This document shows, piece by piece, positions 11,600 to 23,085 of a stretch of 64,000 bases of DNA. Where the stretch lies: contig CM064874.1 of the NCBI GenBank assembly GCA_032719365.1, positions 26,607,716-26,671,715 on the forward strand. The letters run 5' to 3'. Positions within the stretch are counted from its first letter, which is position 1. Each line of letters opens with the position of its first letter. A program made the translations under genes and the position numbers. Origin of the DNA: Prinsepia uniflora (Eukaryota; Streptophyta; Magnoliopsida; Rosales; Rosaceae). Below the pieces are notes generated by a model. The model was not told the DNA's origin. It worked only from the letters and a program-made list of their open reading frames with translations, and did not search any database.

Positions 11600-11850
11600 G
11601 TTAGTGCCACGTGGTAGTGTGTTAGACGGTTGTTAGGATTGTCAGTGATACATGGTAGTACACATGGCAGTGATGACATCAACATGTGACGTCATCATGT
11701 GACATGACACGTGTCAGAGATTGACACGTGGCACCAATCAGGGTGTGCCATATGGCAGGTTGTCAGAGCTACCAGGTGTGTTAGTGGGTGACGTCAGCAT
11801 TGACTGCTGTTGACTGGCGTTGACTTTCGTTGCAGGACTTTGACTGGCTC
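11600..11850 (+). promoter_or_regulatory. G-box / ACGT-core and W-box cluster in LTR
   Basis: Three CACGTG G-boxes (11608-11613, 11708-11713, 11725-11730) lie among further GACGTCA cores (near 11689 and 11800) and a run of TTGAC W-box cores (about 11804-11842). They lie in the U3 side of a long LTR. These are known plant bZIP/bHLH and WRKY target sequences. Activity is not shown by sequence. Confidence 0.4.
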
Positions 11851-12035
11851 GTGTGGGTACATGGGCACAAATTTCGAGGTCAAACTAGTCTAATTCAAAA
11901 GGTTTTGACGATTTGAATCCAATGGTGGTGGTTATAGGTCGATAAGAGATCGTTTGATAGGTCATTTTGAGGTTTTTCTCCTCGGGAAGCCTGTTTGGGA
12001 CGCGTTCTCGGTTCTAAAATTTTTTGAGGTTTTAC

Positions 12036-14743
12036 TGTGAGGACCCGTCCCAAATATCACCTCGATACCTGAGACGAACCCTGCTCCCGTCTGACAATCA
12101 CACTTAAAGTACCAAAATAACCTCAACACAACCATAAACATAACTATCAGACAAGGGAGAAATATAATACAACCGTAATTCAGAGCATAGTTATACAAAA
12201 CAGGCACAAAATCCTACTAGGCTAATCTCGCAACGGAAGAACGTCGTAAGCTCTATGCCTCGGTCCCTGCCTCAACGTTCACCCCAACGATATCACCACG
12301 ACCTGGAGGGTAAGTTAAAAACCAAAAAGTGTGAGTGGTCTAAAGAGATAAAAAGTTTAAAACACGATTAAGAATAAAACAGTTTAAAGAAAACAATAAG
12401 GTTTTTCCCTCCGTTTTAAAATATGCATGCCTAACTAAGTACTAGAAAACCACGATATAAAACAGTATGATAAATATGCTAAGATCATATCATGAAACCA
12501 AGTCTGCAAATATCAAAATCCGATCAAACCTGCTGGGTCTATCCGAGTCTTTAAACTCAACCAGGCCTCAAATGTAATCCGAGTCTTTAAACTCAATAGG
12601 CATACGGGGGTAATATCATAAATATCCGAGTCTTTAAACTCAATCTGGGCCCGTCCCCCGTCAATCAGAATCCGGGTCTTTAAACCCAATATCTAGATCC
12701 AGCAAATCCAATCCAAAACCAATTTAAAATCGATTCTAAATCCATATCCAAACCCAAATCCGAAATCCCCGGTTTGAAGCCCTGCTGGCGTTCAGAACCG
12801 TCATTCCGAACCCAAATCCGGAAATCCACGAAATCCAGTTTAAACCAAAACCGGGTTTACCAAAATCAGGTCTCAGAATTCATTTATAACCATTAGAACA
12901 CAATTAGAAATTGAAATCTCAAAGTATAGTATCAAAATCAGAAATCCAGTTTTTTCTCGAAAAACGTGCGAAAACCCGAAAATGTCTCGAAAAACGTGCA
13001 AGCATAGCAATCACATATAATCATCATTAACAAGCATTAAAAACATACTTTAAACCATAAAACATAATTAAAAACAGCTAGGCATGCTCATGAGAAAAGA
13101 AGGAGTCCACTCACGAATCAGAAAGTATCAATCGCGCTCTGTGCGCTCCTCGACCGTCTCAGGCGGCTCCCGTCCTGTCAATAGGCACCAAATAGGGTCA
13201 CAAATACGTCAAATATGTTAACCTTAATTTCCCCAAATTTCCAGGAATTTATACGTAATTTAAACTTAAACCCTAAACCGTCCGAATTCCCGAACTATCT
13301 CGTAACATCGTCCGATTAACCCGAAAATTACACCAATGGATTCCTTAGAACATTTAGAACAAAAACCATGTTGGAAGTTTGGTCAGAATCCTTCCCACGC
13401 GCCCCCACGCGCCGCCCAAAGTGGCTGCGCGTGGGCCTCACGCGCCTGCTACAGTGCATCGTCTACCTTGAGTCACCCGGTTCAACTGTGTTGAACCGGC
13501 GTGGCCGGTTCTCCTCCAATCTTCCACCATTTCCGTCCAATCCAATTCCAAAAGCTTCGTCCAGTTCCCTGCAACCAAACCCAGTCCTAAAATCGAAGAA
13601 TCACGGCCTAAAACCCATCGTCTTCATCCCTGAAACAAACGGCCCGTTGGCCCTGTTTTGGCCTCCGGCCACCCAGCCCTTCCCCCGTCACGGCACCAAT
13701 CTCAGACGACTCCTGGGACCTTCAGGAGTCTCACCCTAACCTCCAAAACTCTCGACTCTAGCCCAAAGTCCACGACTTTTGAAAACAAGAAAACGGGAAA
13801 ACTGGGGAATGGAATCTCACCTGAGATTCTTCCTCCGCCGTCTACACCGCCGTGTACCACGGTGTCCACTGAGTCCTCTGCCGTCGTCCTAGCCTCCTAT
13901 TAGCTTGGATTGAACCACAACACGGCACAACCACCGTCAATCTCTCACGGCCTCCTCTGTTTTCTCTGAAAACTCAGCCTCACCACCGCCGTGTTCCTTG
14001 CACGATCTCACCCCCAAATTCCGATCACCAGCTTCCTCTCTTCTCTATGTTACTCTCACAACTCACAGGACTCTCACACGCGCACATAATCGATCACAAA
14101 CTCTCACTTCTTCACTCTCTGTTTTCTGTGTAAAATGCCCAAAATACACGGTTTGAACTTGAACGTTTTGTGGCCTTGTACATTTTAGACAAACCCAGAA
14201 CCCTCTGGTGTCCATCCACGTGTCCCAAATTCCATGGATCAGTACAAAATATCCAAGCCCACTCAGCCACTTGTTCCTATCTGTTTGGGCCTAAGAGAAA
14301 AAGACCAAAATGCCCCTAGGTTTAGAAATTACCTTTTTGCCCTCGAACTTTCCAGAACCGTAACTATTTCGTCCGACGTCCGATGATAGCGTGCCGCCTG
14401 TCATTGTACTCAGGACGTCGAGACCTATCTAATGGTCCTCGGTCTACGTGAAAATCACAAGTCCTCTAAAAAGTCAATATTTTCCTCAAATAGTCAAAAT
14501 TACGATAACGCCCTCAATCTTCCGAACGTCATAACTTTTTCTCCGATTGTCCAAATCGGACATGCCACCTGTCTACGGACTCGTGACGTCCTAAACTACG
14601 TCACGGTCAATGGTCAACACTCATTCATCCTATAAATCAAAGGTAAACTTTTGACACACTATTCACAAGGGCAAAATCGTCCTTTTATACAAATCTTTTA
14701 CAAAATTACATTTATACCCTTCCCGAAGGTACGGGTTGTTACA
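12036..14743 (-). mobile_element. Nested solo long LTR (minus), perfect TSD TTTAC
   Basis: It begins TGTGAGGACCCGTCC and ends GGGTTGTTACA on the plus strand, with TTTAC on both sides (12031-12035 and 14744-14748). On its own (minus) strand it starts TGTAACAACCCG. It contains the bracket pair (12329 and 13106), two palindromes near 12422 and 13083, and an array of CTTTAAA hairpins between them. A region rich in CACGCGCC lies near 13400. Length is 2.7 kb, with no interior or second LTR. Open frames on the plus strand here are antisense and not credible genes. Confidence 0.75.
12545..12690. repeat. Array of GAGTCTTTAAACTC hairpin repeats
   Basis: At least four units occur at irregular spacing. 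Three read GAGTCTTTAAACTC and one reads GGGTCTTTAAACCC. Each is a perfect 4-bp-stem hairpin around CTTTAA, and the two versions differ by a compensated base pair. The same unit recurs at 26905-27175 in a different LTR. Confidence 0.7.
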
Positions 14744-15569
14744 TTTACTTATGGACTTCTATAGGTTGATAATGACCTTTGGGTATGATTTGGACAAACT
14801 CGGATGTCCCAAAGACTTTAGATTAGCTTCGGATTAGCTTACAGCGCGGGTTTTGAGCGCGCAGTATGGATAGTCAGTGAGTGGACATTTGCTTTATAAA
14901 ATGATGCATACATAAATGTTTTATATGTTTTACGAACATGGTTTGAGATGCACTAATTACATATGATTTGTGTTTGATGTTGAGCGTTTTCATGAAAATG
15001 TTATATTGCACGTATTTCAAGATTTGTGTTTTATGTTATACTTTGAGCTTAGGCCGAGTTTTCAACGTTCTTGTGATTTCAATGATTTGAATGAGAATTT
15101 GATTATTGTTCTTGTGGTAATCCTGAGTCCCACGCATTGCATTGATATCATGACTATCGTATGGAAGTTGGATATAGGATATTGAGGATTGGTTGCTCAT
15201 GTTTTGATTACTGAGGTTATGTCCAGATATTTATTTTATGATTTGATTTTAAAGAAAACATTGAGATTTCATGTTTTTTTATGCATGCATGTTTTTAATT
15301 GAAGGGTATAAATTTTATTTCGGAAATTATTTTCCAATATATATTTGTGTACACTCATAGTTTTAATGTTTTTGATACCCTTCAGGTTGATCGTGGATGC
15401 GGGCTGTAGTAGAGACCGAGACATCACATAACACTGCGTACTCTTGAAACCACTACGTACTCTGGAAACCCCGAGTGGGTTATCGTCTTATCCCTAGTCT
15501 GACACATGGTGTCAGATGGAAGCAGGACATCCCACGATAATCTAGGGGGATTAGGGATGGGTCCTATCA

Positions 15570-15674
15570 TTCTGCCATGTTGATAGCTTAACTCTCTGCC
15601 TCCCGTATTTTAGTAGACTCGAACTGATTCTCACTGAAAGATGTGGCATAAACATTCCTTTGTTATTCTTAGTA
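15570..15674 (-). other. Short spacer of the old gypsy element
   Basis: About 100 bp between two inserted LTRs, including their TSD copies. It is expected to be gypsy interior between protease and RT. Nothing recognisable can be read in it. Confidence 0.4.
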
Positions 15675-16359
15675 TGTCAGGACCCATCCCAATCCCCCCG
15701 GGATTAATGCGGGACGACCTTGATCTCGTCTGACACGAAGTGTCAGACAAGGGAAATTCCAACCTTAGCCCTCTCGGACCTTCAGAGTACGCCAAGATCC
15801 AGAGAAGGTATGTTATATCTCAGTCTCTGCTACAGTCCCCATCCGCTGTCAATCTGAAGGGCAGTCAAAACATTTAAAAGCTGTGAGTGGACAAAACAAA
15901 GTGTTATAAAAACATTTACGTAAGAAAGACATTTGTACCCTTTACTAAAAAGCATGCATGCATTCGAAAACCATTTACCAAACCAGTAGGACCTTAGCCC
16001 AAAACCTTAAATGAAACTGATCATATGAGCCACTGCCTAAATCCATGTGGGACTCAGCCTAAAACCTGTACACATCACATATCATATAACATATATACAT
16101 ATAAATCACATAACCAATCCTGTCTTGGTATCTATAGCTACGCGCGTGCTATCTGGGGTCTCAAGCCCAAGTCTCTCAGGGTCCACCCAGGTCAATGTCC
16201 ATAGATCATTGACCCTCCCTGAGGTTACAATCCAAGCCCTACTGAGAGTAAGGTACCCAACGGGGGTGACTCCACTCAGTTAGTGCTCCGTGACTACTCC
16301 AGGGTCCACCTAGGCCAACGACCCTCCCCAGAAGAGACATTCCAAATAAGGAAGGTATA

Positions 16360-16393
<34 letters not shown>

Positions 16394-18598
16394 ACACATT
16401 CATGCCCGATCCCCATAAACCGTCATGAACCATAAAACCTTTCAAGGGTTCATGTCGGTCCCCATAAACCGTCATGAACCTGGAAATCCATTTAGGGTCC
16501 CCAATCCGAAAATACAAACGTAAAGCAACTGGGTCTCGTGCCCGAACACATGACTCAACTGGGCATCGTGCCCGATATCTCAAGGTTAGTCACGACTCCG
16601 ATCGTAGTGATGCGTGCAACCATCCATCCAGGACCGCCCTCAATCCTGATATGTCGCCGTGAACGTATCAACCGACACGACCACCACAAGATCATGGTGC
16701 ACCCATCACCGATCGATATCCTGAACCGTCAGCACTCCTAAGTCAAGCCTCCCTCGGCTGTCCGATAACGAATCATGCATCATGACCCCTCCAGAAGGAA
16801 CACATCCCAGTCTAGAGGCGAACGTCGTATCGTCCATCGCTGTTCACAAAGCACTCGCCGCGACCAGGACTCAGACTCGTAGGTTATCAATAGGGTCATA
16901 TGCCCGAGACAAAACCAAATGGGTCTCATGCCCGAGTTTATCCTTTTTAAAATCCAAAACCATTTCATTTAAACCGACGTAGGAATACAAACCTGTATAG
17001 GCACCGTATAAGGCCGAAACCTCAAAATACGTGCCAATATGTAACCACATCACAAAACAAGTATTAAAACATATAATAAACATTTATGCATGCATCAATT
17101 TAGAAAACTAAGGTCCACTCACAGATCGTCTGAGCTGCCACCTCGATACGCGTGCAATACGGCTCTTTCGGGCCAATCGCCGTCATCGGGACTCCCAAAC
17201 CTGTCCAAATCACTTTGGAGGGTTACTAACTACCTTATTAACCTCTCACTAAAGCCCCATAATGTTCTGGAATTTTTAACTATTTTTAAAGTCGATTATA
17301 AACCTTCGGACACTCCGAAACCTATCGAAACGATGTCCGATCGACACGAAACCAGTCCCAAAATATTCATTACATCGAATAGTTGATTTCACATGTTGGA
17401 ACCCTCCCCAAAAGACTGTTCATGCACCCTCACGCGCCCCCAGAAGGTCCTACGCGTGGGCCTCACGCGCCAGGACACTGTTCTTGCTTCTTCAACCTCT
17501 GGCTGGTCCAAACCGACCTGTTATGTGCAGTCCAGTCTAGGACCATATCCTTCTATTTTTTTTTTGTCCTTTTTCTTCCTTCTTTCCGCCAATCTTCCTA
17601 CTTTGATCCTATGAATCTAAATATATGAATCAAAACATCAAAAACCTACAAAAATCCCACGATCCGATCTTCCTCCTCCTAGTTCAACAACCCAGATTTG
17701 TTCCCAGGCTTCACAGTCACTTACCAACCTTAAAAACCTTCCTAACACATTCCTAGAACCTTAATGAACTCATCATAATCATCCAAAACTATCCATGAAG
17801 CCCAAATCGAAATATTGGATTCAAAACACAAAACCGAGAACCTTACCTTCTCTCCACCGTGCACGGCGTCTCGGTCACCTCCACGCCGTCCTCAGCTTCA
17901 ACAGCCACTCTCTGTCTCTTCTTTGGATTGGGTCAGGTGAGGGAAATGATTGGGTGATTGTTTGAGAGGGAAAGGGTGAGATCGGGTTTGAGTTTGTGTG
18001 GGTTGGTTTACACGAACAAGGGAGGGGAATGCATGTATGGGATCAAAATGAGTAATGGATGAGTGAAACTTGTCACTCATCCATTGGGCCCTCCTAAAAT
18101 ATCTGGCCCACTTAATGCCAAAAAGTATTTGTCTCGTAAAACGTGCAATAGTGCCCCGAAACTTTCGTGAACGGTAACTTCTCCATCGAACGTCCGAATT
18201 TGAAGTGCCGCATGTCTATAGATTCGTATCGTCCCGATCTATGTAATGGTCCTTGGCCCTTGGCCATCGGACCTCCCGGGTCAAAAGTAAACTATTTGCC
18301 TCCTTTTAACCAAATTACCGAAATGCTCGTTAACTTCCGAAAATCATAACTTCTTCCTTGAACGTCAGAATTGAACATACCACCTGTCTATGAACTCGTT
18401 ACATCCCGAACTACGTCACGGTCATTGACCAAAGTCCATTTGACCACCTAAACGAAAAGTAAATGTTTTGCCCACGAGTAGGGGTAAAACGATCATTTTG
18501 CATCGTTTGTCCGATTTCGCTTAACTAATCACTGATTAGCCACACTAGTCCTTGAATAGTCACTAATCTAATCCCAGAATTCAGAACGGGTCGTTACA
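15675..18598 (-). mobile_element. Solo long LTR (minus), TSD TAGTA/CAGTA
   Basis: It begins TGTCAGGACCCATCCC and ends ACGGGTCGTTACA, flanked by TAGTA (15670-15674) and CAGTA (18599-18603), a TSD with one mismatch. Length is 2.92 kb. It is clearly the same family as 19608-22908 and 31540-34743: shared termini, the GTGAGTGGAC (15886) / GTCCACTCAC (17113) bracket, GCATGCATGCAT palindromes (about 15953, 17087), and the 'CCATAAACCGTCATGAACC' repeats. The palindrome TGAGTGAAACTTGTCACTCA is at about 18059. There is no primer-binding site next to its 3' end, so it is a solo LTR. Confidence 0.75.
16363..16390. repeat. (AT)n microsatellite
   Basis: An uninterrupted AT dinucleotide run inside the LTR hairpin zone. 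Equivalent runs sit at 33884-33907, 23512-23533 and 37587-37607 in other LTRs at the corresponding place. Confidence 0.9.
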
Positions 18599-18603
18599 CA
18601 GTA

Positions 18604-19607
18604 TACTAGCAATCTTTCTTTAATAGACTAGATTTCTTCTACTCAGTCTGTTTCCTTGTCAGGTTTGTTATCCATTCTGATATCCTAGCCTTGGGGAAGG
18701 CATATCCCACTCTTCATGTGCTAGGAATACTTGCTCGCAAAACCTTGTGGGATGTCACTTTGTTAGGTCGACCGTTCTCATCTTTTTCGATCAATTGAAT
18801 GCTTCCATTTCAAGATCGTACAAGCTAGCTTCAGCAACCATAGAGTTGGCTATGAATAGCCACCCATTCGCCTAAATGATCGCCAGGATCAACCCATGTG
18901 TGTAGCCTTGTGGGGATTCCATATGGAAATTTGCGGATGCAAAGTTAATGGGACATACGTGCTCTTATGAATACAATCCCTTCCTAGTAAAACATTGTCG
19001 CCTACGATGTTGTCTACTACAAAGATTGTCGAAATCAATTTTTTAGATCCTACCATGATTTCCAAGCGCAAAACCCCGTAAGTCTTGGTAATGCTCTCGT
19101 TGAAATTATACATTATAACCGTAGTCGGCAAGGAATCTCTTAGTGTCCTGTTTAATATTTTCAACATTTTAGCAAGTAGGACATTGATGGATGCTCCTCC
19201 ATCTATCATCATCTTGTCGATCGGGATGCTCTCCAAATTAACGGTAATAAAGATAGGTCCTAGATTGTCTGTCATCTTCTTTGTCAAGATAACGAACAAT
19301 GACTTTCCTAGGTAACAAGTTGTTTCCGAGATGACATCTTGATCTTCATCCATTGGGCTTTTGATCGTTTCTCGAGAGTTTTCATACTTGGAAAAATCAT
19401 CTATCATGTGATTGGCTAGGTGATATACAACTAACAAGTATTCTAGCAGGACTACCACTACATCAACCTCAACTTGGGGTTCTTATTTCTTGTCGAAGAA
19501 GGAATCCATTTCCATGTCTTCAAATAGATCATTTTCAAACTCTTCTATTTTCTTTTTGGTCATACCCTGACCATAACCTCTTCTGTCGTCACACTTGGAT
19601 GATTATC
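18604..19607 (-). pseudogene. Ty3/gypsy protease region (Tat/Ogre-like)
   Basis: A 189-codon minus-strand frame (19458 to 18889) encodes a retropepsin-like domain. PIFITVNLESIPIDKMMIDG continues GASINVL, where the aspartate of IDGGAS is the catalytic residue (D-G-G variants are usual in Tat/Athila-type elements). Further on are KTYGVLRLEIMVGSKKL and NVLLGRDCIHKSTYVPLTLH, typical of the protease C-terminus (LLGRDWIH). The frame is open but isolated, because LTR insertions separate it from gag on the right and RT on the left. It is part of the oldest element of the region. Confidence 0.65.
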
Positions 19608-20393
19608 TGACAGGACCCATCCCAATCCCCCCGGGATTAGTGCGGGATGACCCTGCTCCCGTCTGACACGAAGTGTCAGACAAGGGATATTTCCGACCTT
19701 TGCCCTCCCGGGCTATCAGAGTACGCAAGGATCCGGAGGAGGCATGTGATATCTCGGTCTCTGCTACAGTCCACATCCGATGTCAACCTGAAGGGCAGTC
19801 AAAACATTAAAAACTGTGAGTGGACAAAACAAAAGTTTATAAAAACATTTCATAAGAAGACATTTGTACCCTCCACTAAAAAGCATGCATGCATTCGAAA
19901 ACCATTTATCCAAAACAAACCATATGTGGGACTAAGCCCAAAGCAGATATAAACCAAAGTCGAAAGGACCACAATGAAAACGACCATACGGGCCACTGCC
20001 CAAATCCATAAGGGACTCGGCCCCAAACCATAAAGAAACCAAGTACACGAGCCACTGCTCAAATCCTGTGCACACCTGTGCACACCACATATCATATATC
20101 ATATATATAAGTCACACAACCAATCCTGTCACGGTATCCAAAGCTACGCGCGTGCTACCTGGGTCTCAATCTGAGTCATCTCAAAGTCAAGGTCAATGTC
20201 CGCAGACCACTGACCCTACCCGAGGTAATAGTAACCATAGCCTTCCTGAGAGTAAGGAACCCAACTGGGGGGTGACTCCACTCAGTCGGTGCTCCGTGAC
20301 TACTCCGGGGTCCACCCAGGCCAACGACCCTCCCCGGAGGAGATAGTAGAACATGTAAAGGAAGGTAGATGAACATATATACATAACATAAAC

Positions 20394-20640
20394 GTTCATG
20401 ACCGGTTCCCCTGAACCGTCATGATCCATAATATCCTTAACCAAGGTAACAAGCCGGTTCCCATAAACCGTCATGTACCGTAATAACATAACCAGGTAAC
20501 ATGTCGGTTCCCATAAACCGTCATGTACCGTAATAACCAACAAGGGTTCATGCCGGTTCCCATAAACCTTCATGAACCTCGATACCATAACAAGGGTTCA
20601 TGCCGGTTCCCATAAACCTTCATGAACCTGGGAATCCATT
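20394..20640. repeat. Array of CGGTT...AACCG hairpin repeats
   Basis: Five to six imperfect copies of CGGTTCCCATAAACCG followed by TCATG. The stem is CGGTT/AACCG. Related arrays lie at 16400-16500 and 33730-33960 in other copies of the LTR. Confidence 0.65.
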
Positions 20641-21339
20641 TAAGGTTCCCTGACCTGAAATCAAAACCGTAAAGTGATTGGGTCTCATGCCCGAACATAG
20701 GACATCAGCTGGGCACCGTGCCCGAAATCTGAGGTCATATGCCCGAGACAAAACCAAATGGGTCTCATACCCGAGTTTATCCTTTTGAAATCCAAATCCA
20801 GTTCATTAAAACCAATAAAGAAATACAGACCCGTATAAGCACCGTATAAGGCTTAAACCTCGAAATACGTGCTTATACGTAACCACACACAAATGCACCC
20901 ATGACATCATCAAACAAGTAATAAAACATACAATAAACATTTATGCATGCACCAATTTAGAATACAAGGTCCACTCACAGACCGTCCGAGCTGCCGCCTC
21001 GATTTGCGTGTCATACGGCTCCCCGAGCCGATCACCGTCACCGGGACTCCCAAACCTGTCCAAATCGTAATAGAAGGTTACTAACTACTTAATTAACCTC
21101 CCACTAAAGCCCCGTAATTTTCCCGTATTTTTAACTATTTTTAAAACCGAACCTAAACCTTCCGATGCCCCGAAACATATCGAGACGGTGTCTGATCGAC
21201 ACGAAACCAGTCCCAAAATGTTCGTTACATCGAATAGAAGATTTCCCGTGTTGAACACTTTCCCATATTCCCTGCCACGCGCCCTCACGCGCCGCCTGAA
21301 ATGGCTGCGCGTGGGCTTCACGCGCCAGCTACAGTACCT

Positions 21340-21650
21340 GCTGACGTCAGCATGACGTCATCTGACAGCTGTCAGGTCTGACATGTCAGACTCTGACATG
21401 TGCCACGTGTCATGCTCCCATTGGTCCACATCACTGTGCTATTAGTGCCACATGGCAGTCTGACATGTGCCACGTGTCATCACGGCACTGGTCCACGTCT
21501 GTGCCACGTGTCAGCCCCTGATTGGGCCACGTCACTGACATGTCAGTGCTGACTATGCACTGACATGTGACACGTGTCGGCTGATGAGTGGTCCACGTCA
21601 CCTGACAATCTGACAGGTGCCACGTCACCACCTTCAACCACTCGACGGGT
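21340..21650 (-). promoter_or_regulatory. Dense G-box (CACGTG) / ACGTC array in LTR
   Basis: Four CACGTG sites (21404-21409, 21471-21476, 21505-21510, 21571-21576), three of them in the context TGCCACGTGTCA. They alternate with CCACGTCA-type and CTGACATGTCAG-type motifs at about 30-60 bp spacing. These are known bZIP/bHLH (ABRE/G-box) motifs. The cluster lies upstream of the hairpin zone in the LTR's own orientation. Confidence 0.5.
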
Positions 21651-22908
21651 TGACCCGAACCCTGCAACCGGGTCGTTCAGATCCGCGGGTTGACCCGGTC
21701 GGTTCTCCACCGTCCGACCACCAAAATGCCTCCCGTTTGTCCCATTTTCATCCTCTAATCCTAACCTAGGGTTCTATGATATTAAAATGGAAGAAAAACA
21801 TCAAAAACCCATACCTTCAATTCGGCCATGGCGGCCGTGACTTCCTCCGCCGTTCACGGTTGTTACAGGCCGTCCAACGCCTCGAAACGAATCCCTCTTG
21901 ACTCCCCTAAGTCCCTAGAATGTGTTAGGATCCACAGAAACCCAGAACCATCCCTTAAAACTCATTTTCGAATTTTGAAGTTTTCTTACCTCACGGGTTC
22001 TCCTCCGTCGTGTCCTCCACCGTGGGCCACCGTCCACCCTCTTCGTCCTCAGCCCTTCACACTCCCCCCACGGTCACTCCCAGCTCATACAAGTGATGAA
22101 TGGTGAAGTGTGATTGTGTGTTTTGATTTTTGAAAGAAAATGAAGAAAATGAAGAAAAATGGGGTTATGGGTTTCGGGTTGGAGGATGAACAAAGATGAA
22201 GGAGGATGGCTGATGAGAGAAAGAGAGATGGGATGGAGGGTGTGGATTTAAAGTTAGAATTGATTTGGATGGTTAAGATTGAATGGTGGGTGGGTTTGGT
22301 TTATAAAAATAATTAAATAATATTAATTAATTATATAGATCCACATTTTGGGGGATCAAGTCAATGGGATGAGTGACACTTGTCACTCATCCATGGGGCC
22401 CACCAAAATATCCACCCAATCAGATTTCGCCAAAACGTCCCCGTCTCGAAGTTCGTGCATAGTGAAATCGAACTTCCGTGACCCATAACTCTCCCGTTCG
22501 AAGTCCGATTTCAGTGTGCCGTCTGCCTATGAATTCGTATCGTCTTTATCTACGTAACGGTCTTCGGCCCTCGGCCATCGGACCTCCCGGTCAAAAAGTC
22601 AACTTTTGACCTCCTATTCACCCAAATTACCAAAATGCCCCTAAACTTCCGAACGTCATAACTTCCTCCTCGAACGTAGGAATTGAACGTGCCACCTGTC
22701 TATGAACTCGTGACGTCACGAACTACGTCACGGTCATCGGTCAAAGTCCATTTAACCGCCCGATTGAAAAGTCAATGTTTTGCCACCACCAGGGGCAAAA
22801 CGGTCATTTCGCATCGTTCGTCTGATTTCGCCCAACTAATCACGGATTAGCCTCACTAATCGTGATTAGTCACTAATCTAATCCTGGAATTTGGGACGGG
22901 TCGTTACA

Positions 22909-23085
22909 TTATCTAATCAGGTTCTCTGAGGGGTTTGATTGTCCCCCAAGTTTCCTTGAGAAAAGTTCCCGTATTTGAGCCTTTTCCTGATTTTAGAAGA
23001 AATTTCCAAGGTAGTAACTGAATGAGAGCTTTCTTTTGGACGTCTCTCATTCTTCTCATTTTTTCTTAGGAGTCCTAGTTAGCTT
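22909..23085 (-). other. Old gypsy interior between gag and protease
   Basis: A 177-bp remnant between two LTR insertions. By position it links the gag relic at 39940 onward to the protease relic at 19607 leftward. No motif could be read with certainty. Confidence 0.4.

Larger units (their letters stand above)
10583..15569 (+). mobile_element. Solo long LTR (plus), TSD TTTTG/TTCTG, split by 12036-14743
   Basis: The LTR begins TATAACGACTCGTCCCG (the family consensus here is TGTAACGACCCGTCCC, so TG has become TA) and ends GGATGGGTCCTATCA. The flanks TTTTG (10578-10582) and TTCTG (15570-15574) look like a 5-bp TSD with one mismatch. Net length without the nested insertion is about 2.3 kb. It contains the GATGAGTGACACTTGTCACC palindrome near 10918, the G-box cluster near 11.6 kb, the GTGAGTGGAC bracket (14872), ATGCATACAT / ATGCATGCAT near 14905 and 15282, and GGGTATAAAT near 15304. 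No internal region remains. Confidence 0.6.
19608..22908 (-). mobile_element. Solo long LTR (minus), perfect TSD TTATC
   Basis: TGACAGGACCCATCCC...GGGACGGGTCGTTACA is flanked by TTATC on both sides (19603-19607, 22909-22913). Length is 3.30 kb. It has the GTGAGTGGAC (19815) / GTCCACTCAC (20971) brackets, palindromes at about 19884 and 20942, a set of CGGTTCCCATAAACCG hairpin repeats (20394-20640), and a CACGCGCC-rich patch near 21280. It also has four G-boxes (21404-21576) and the palindrome GATGAGTGACACTTGTCACT near 22369. No primer-binding site lies beside its end, so it is a solo LTR. Confidence 0.8.

Noticed and set aside
12545..12690. CRISPR-like array of short palindromic repeats
   Set aside because: Units are 14 bp, irregularly spaced, located in plant LTRs and recurring in other LTR copies. 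There are no cas genes.
13368..13739. 123-codon plus-strand open frame
   Set aside because: It lies antisense within a solo LTR in a GC-rich CACGCGCC area. It has no domain or codon-like conservation in the related LTRs.
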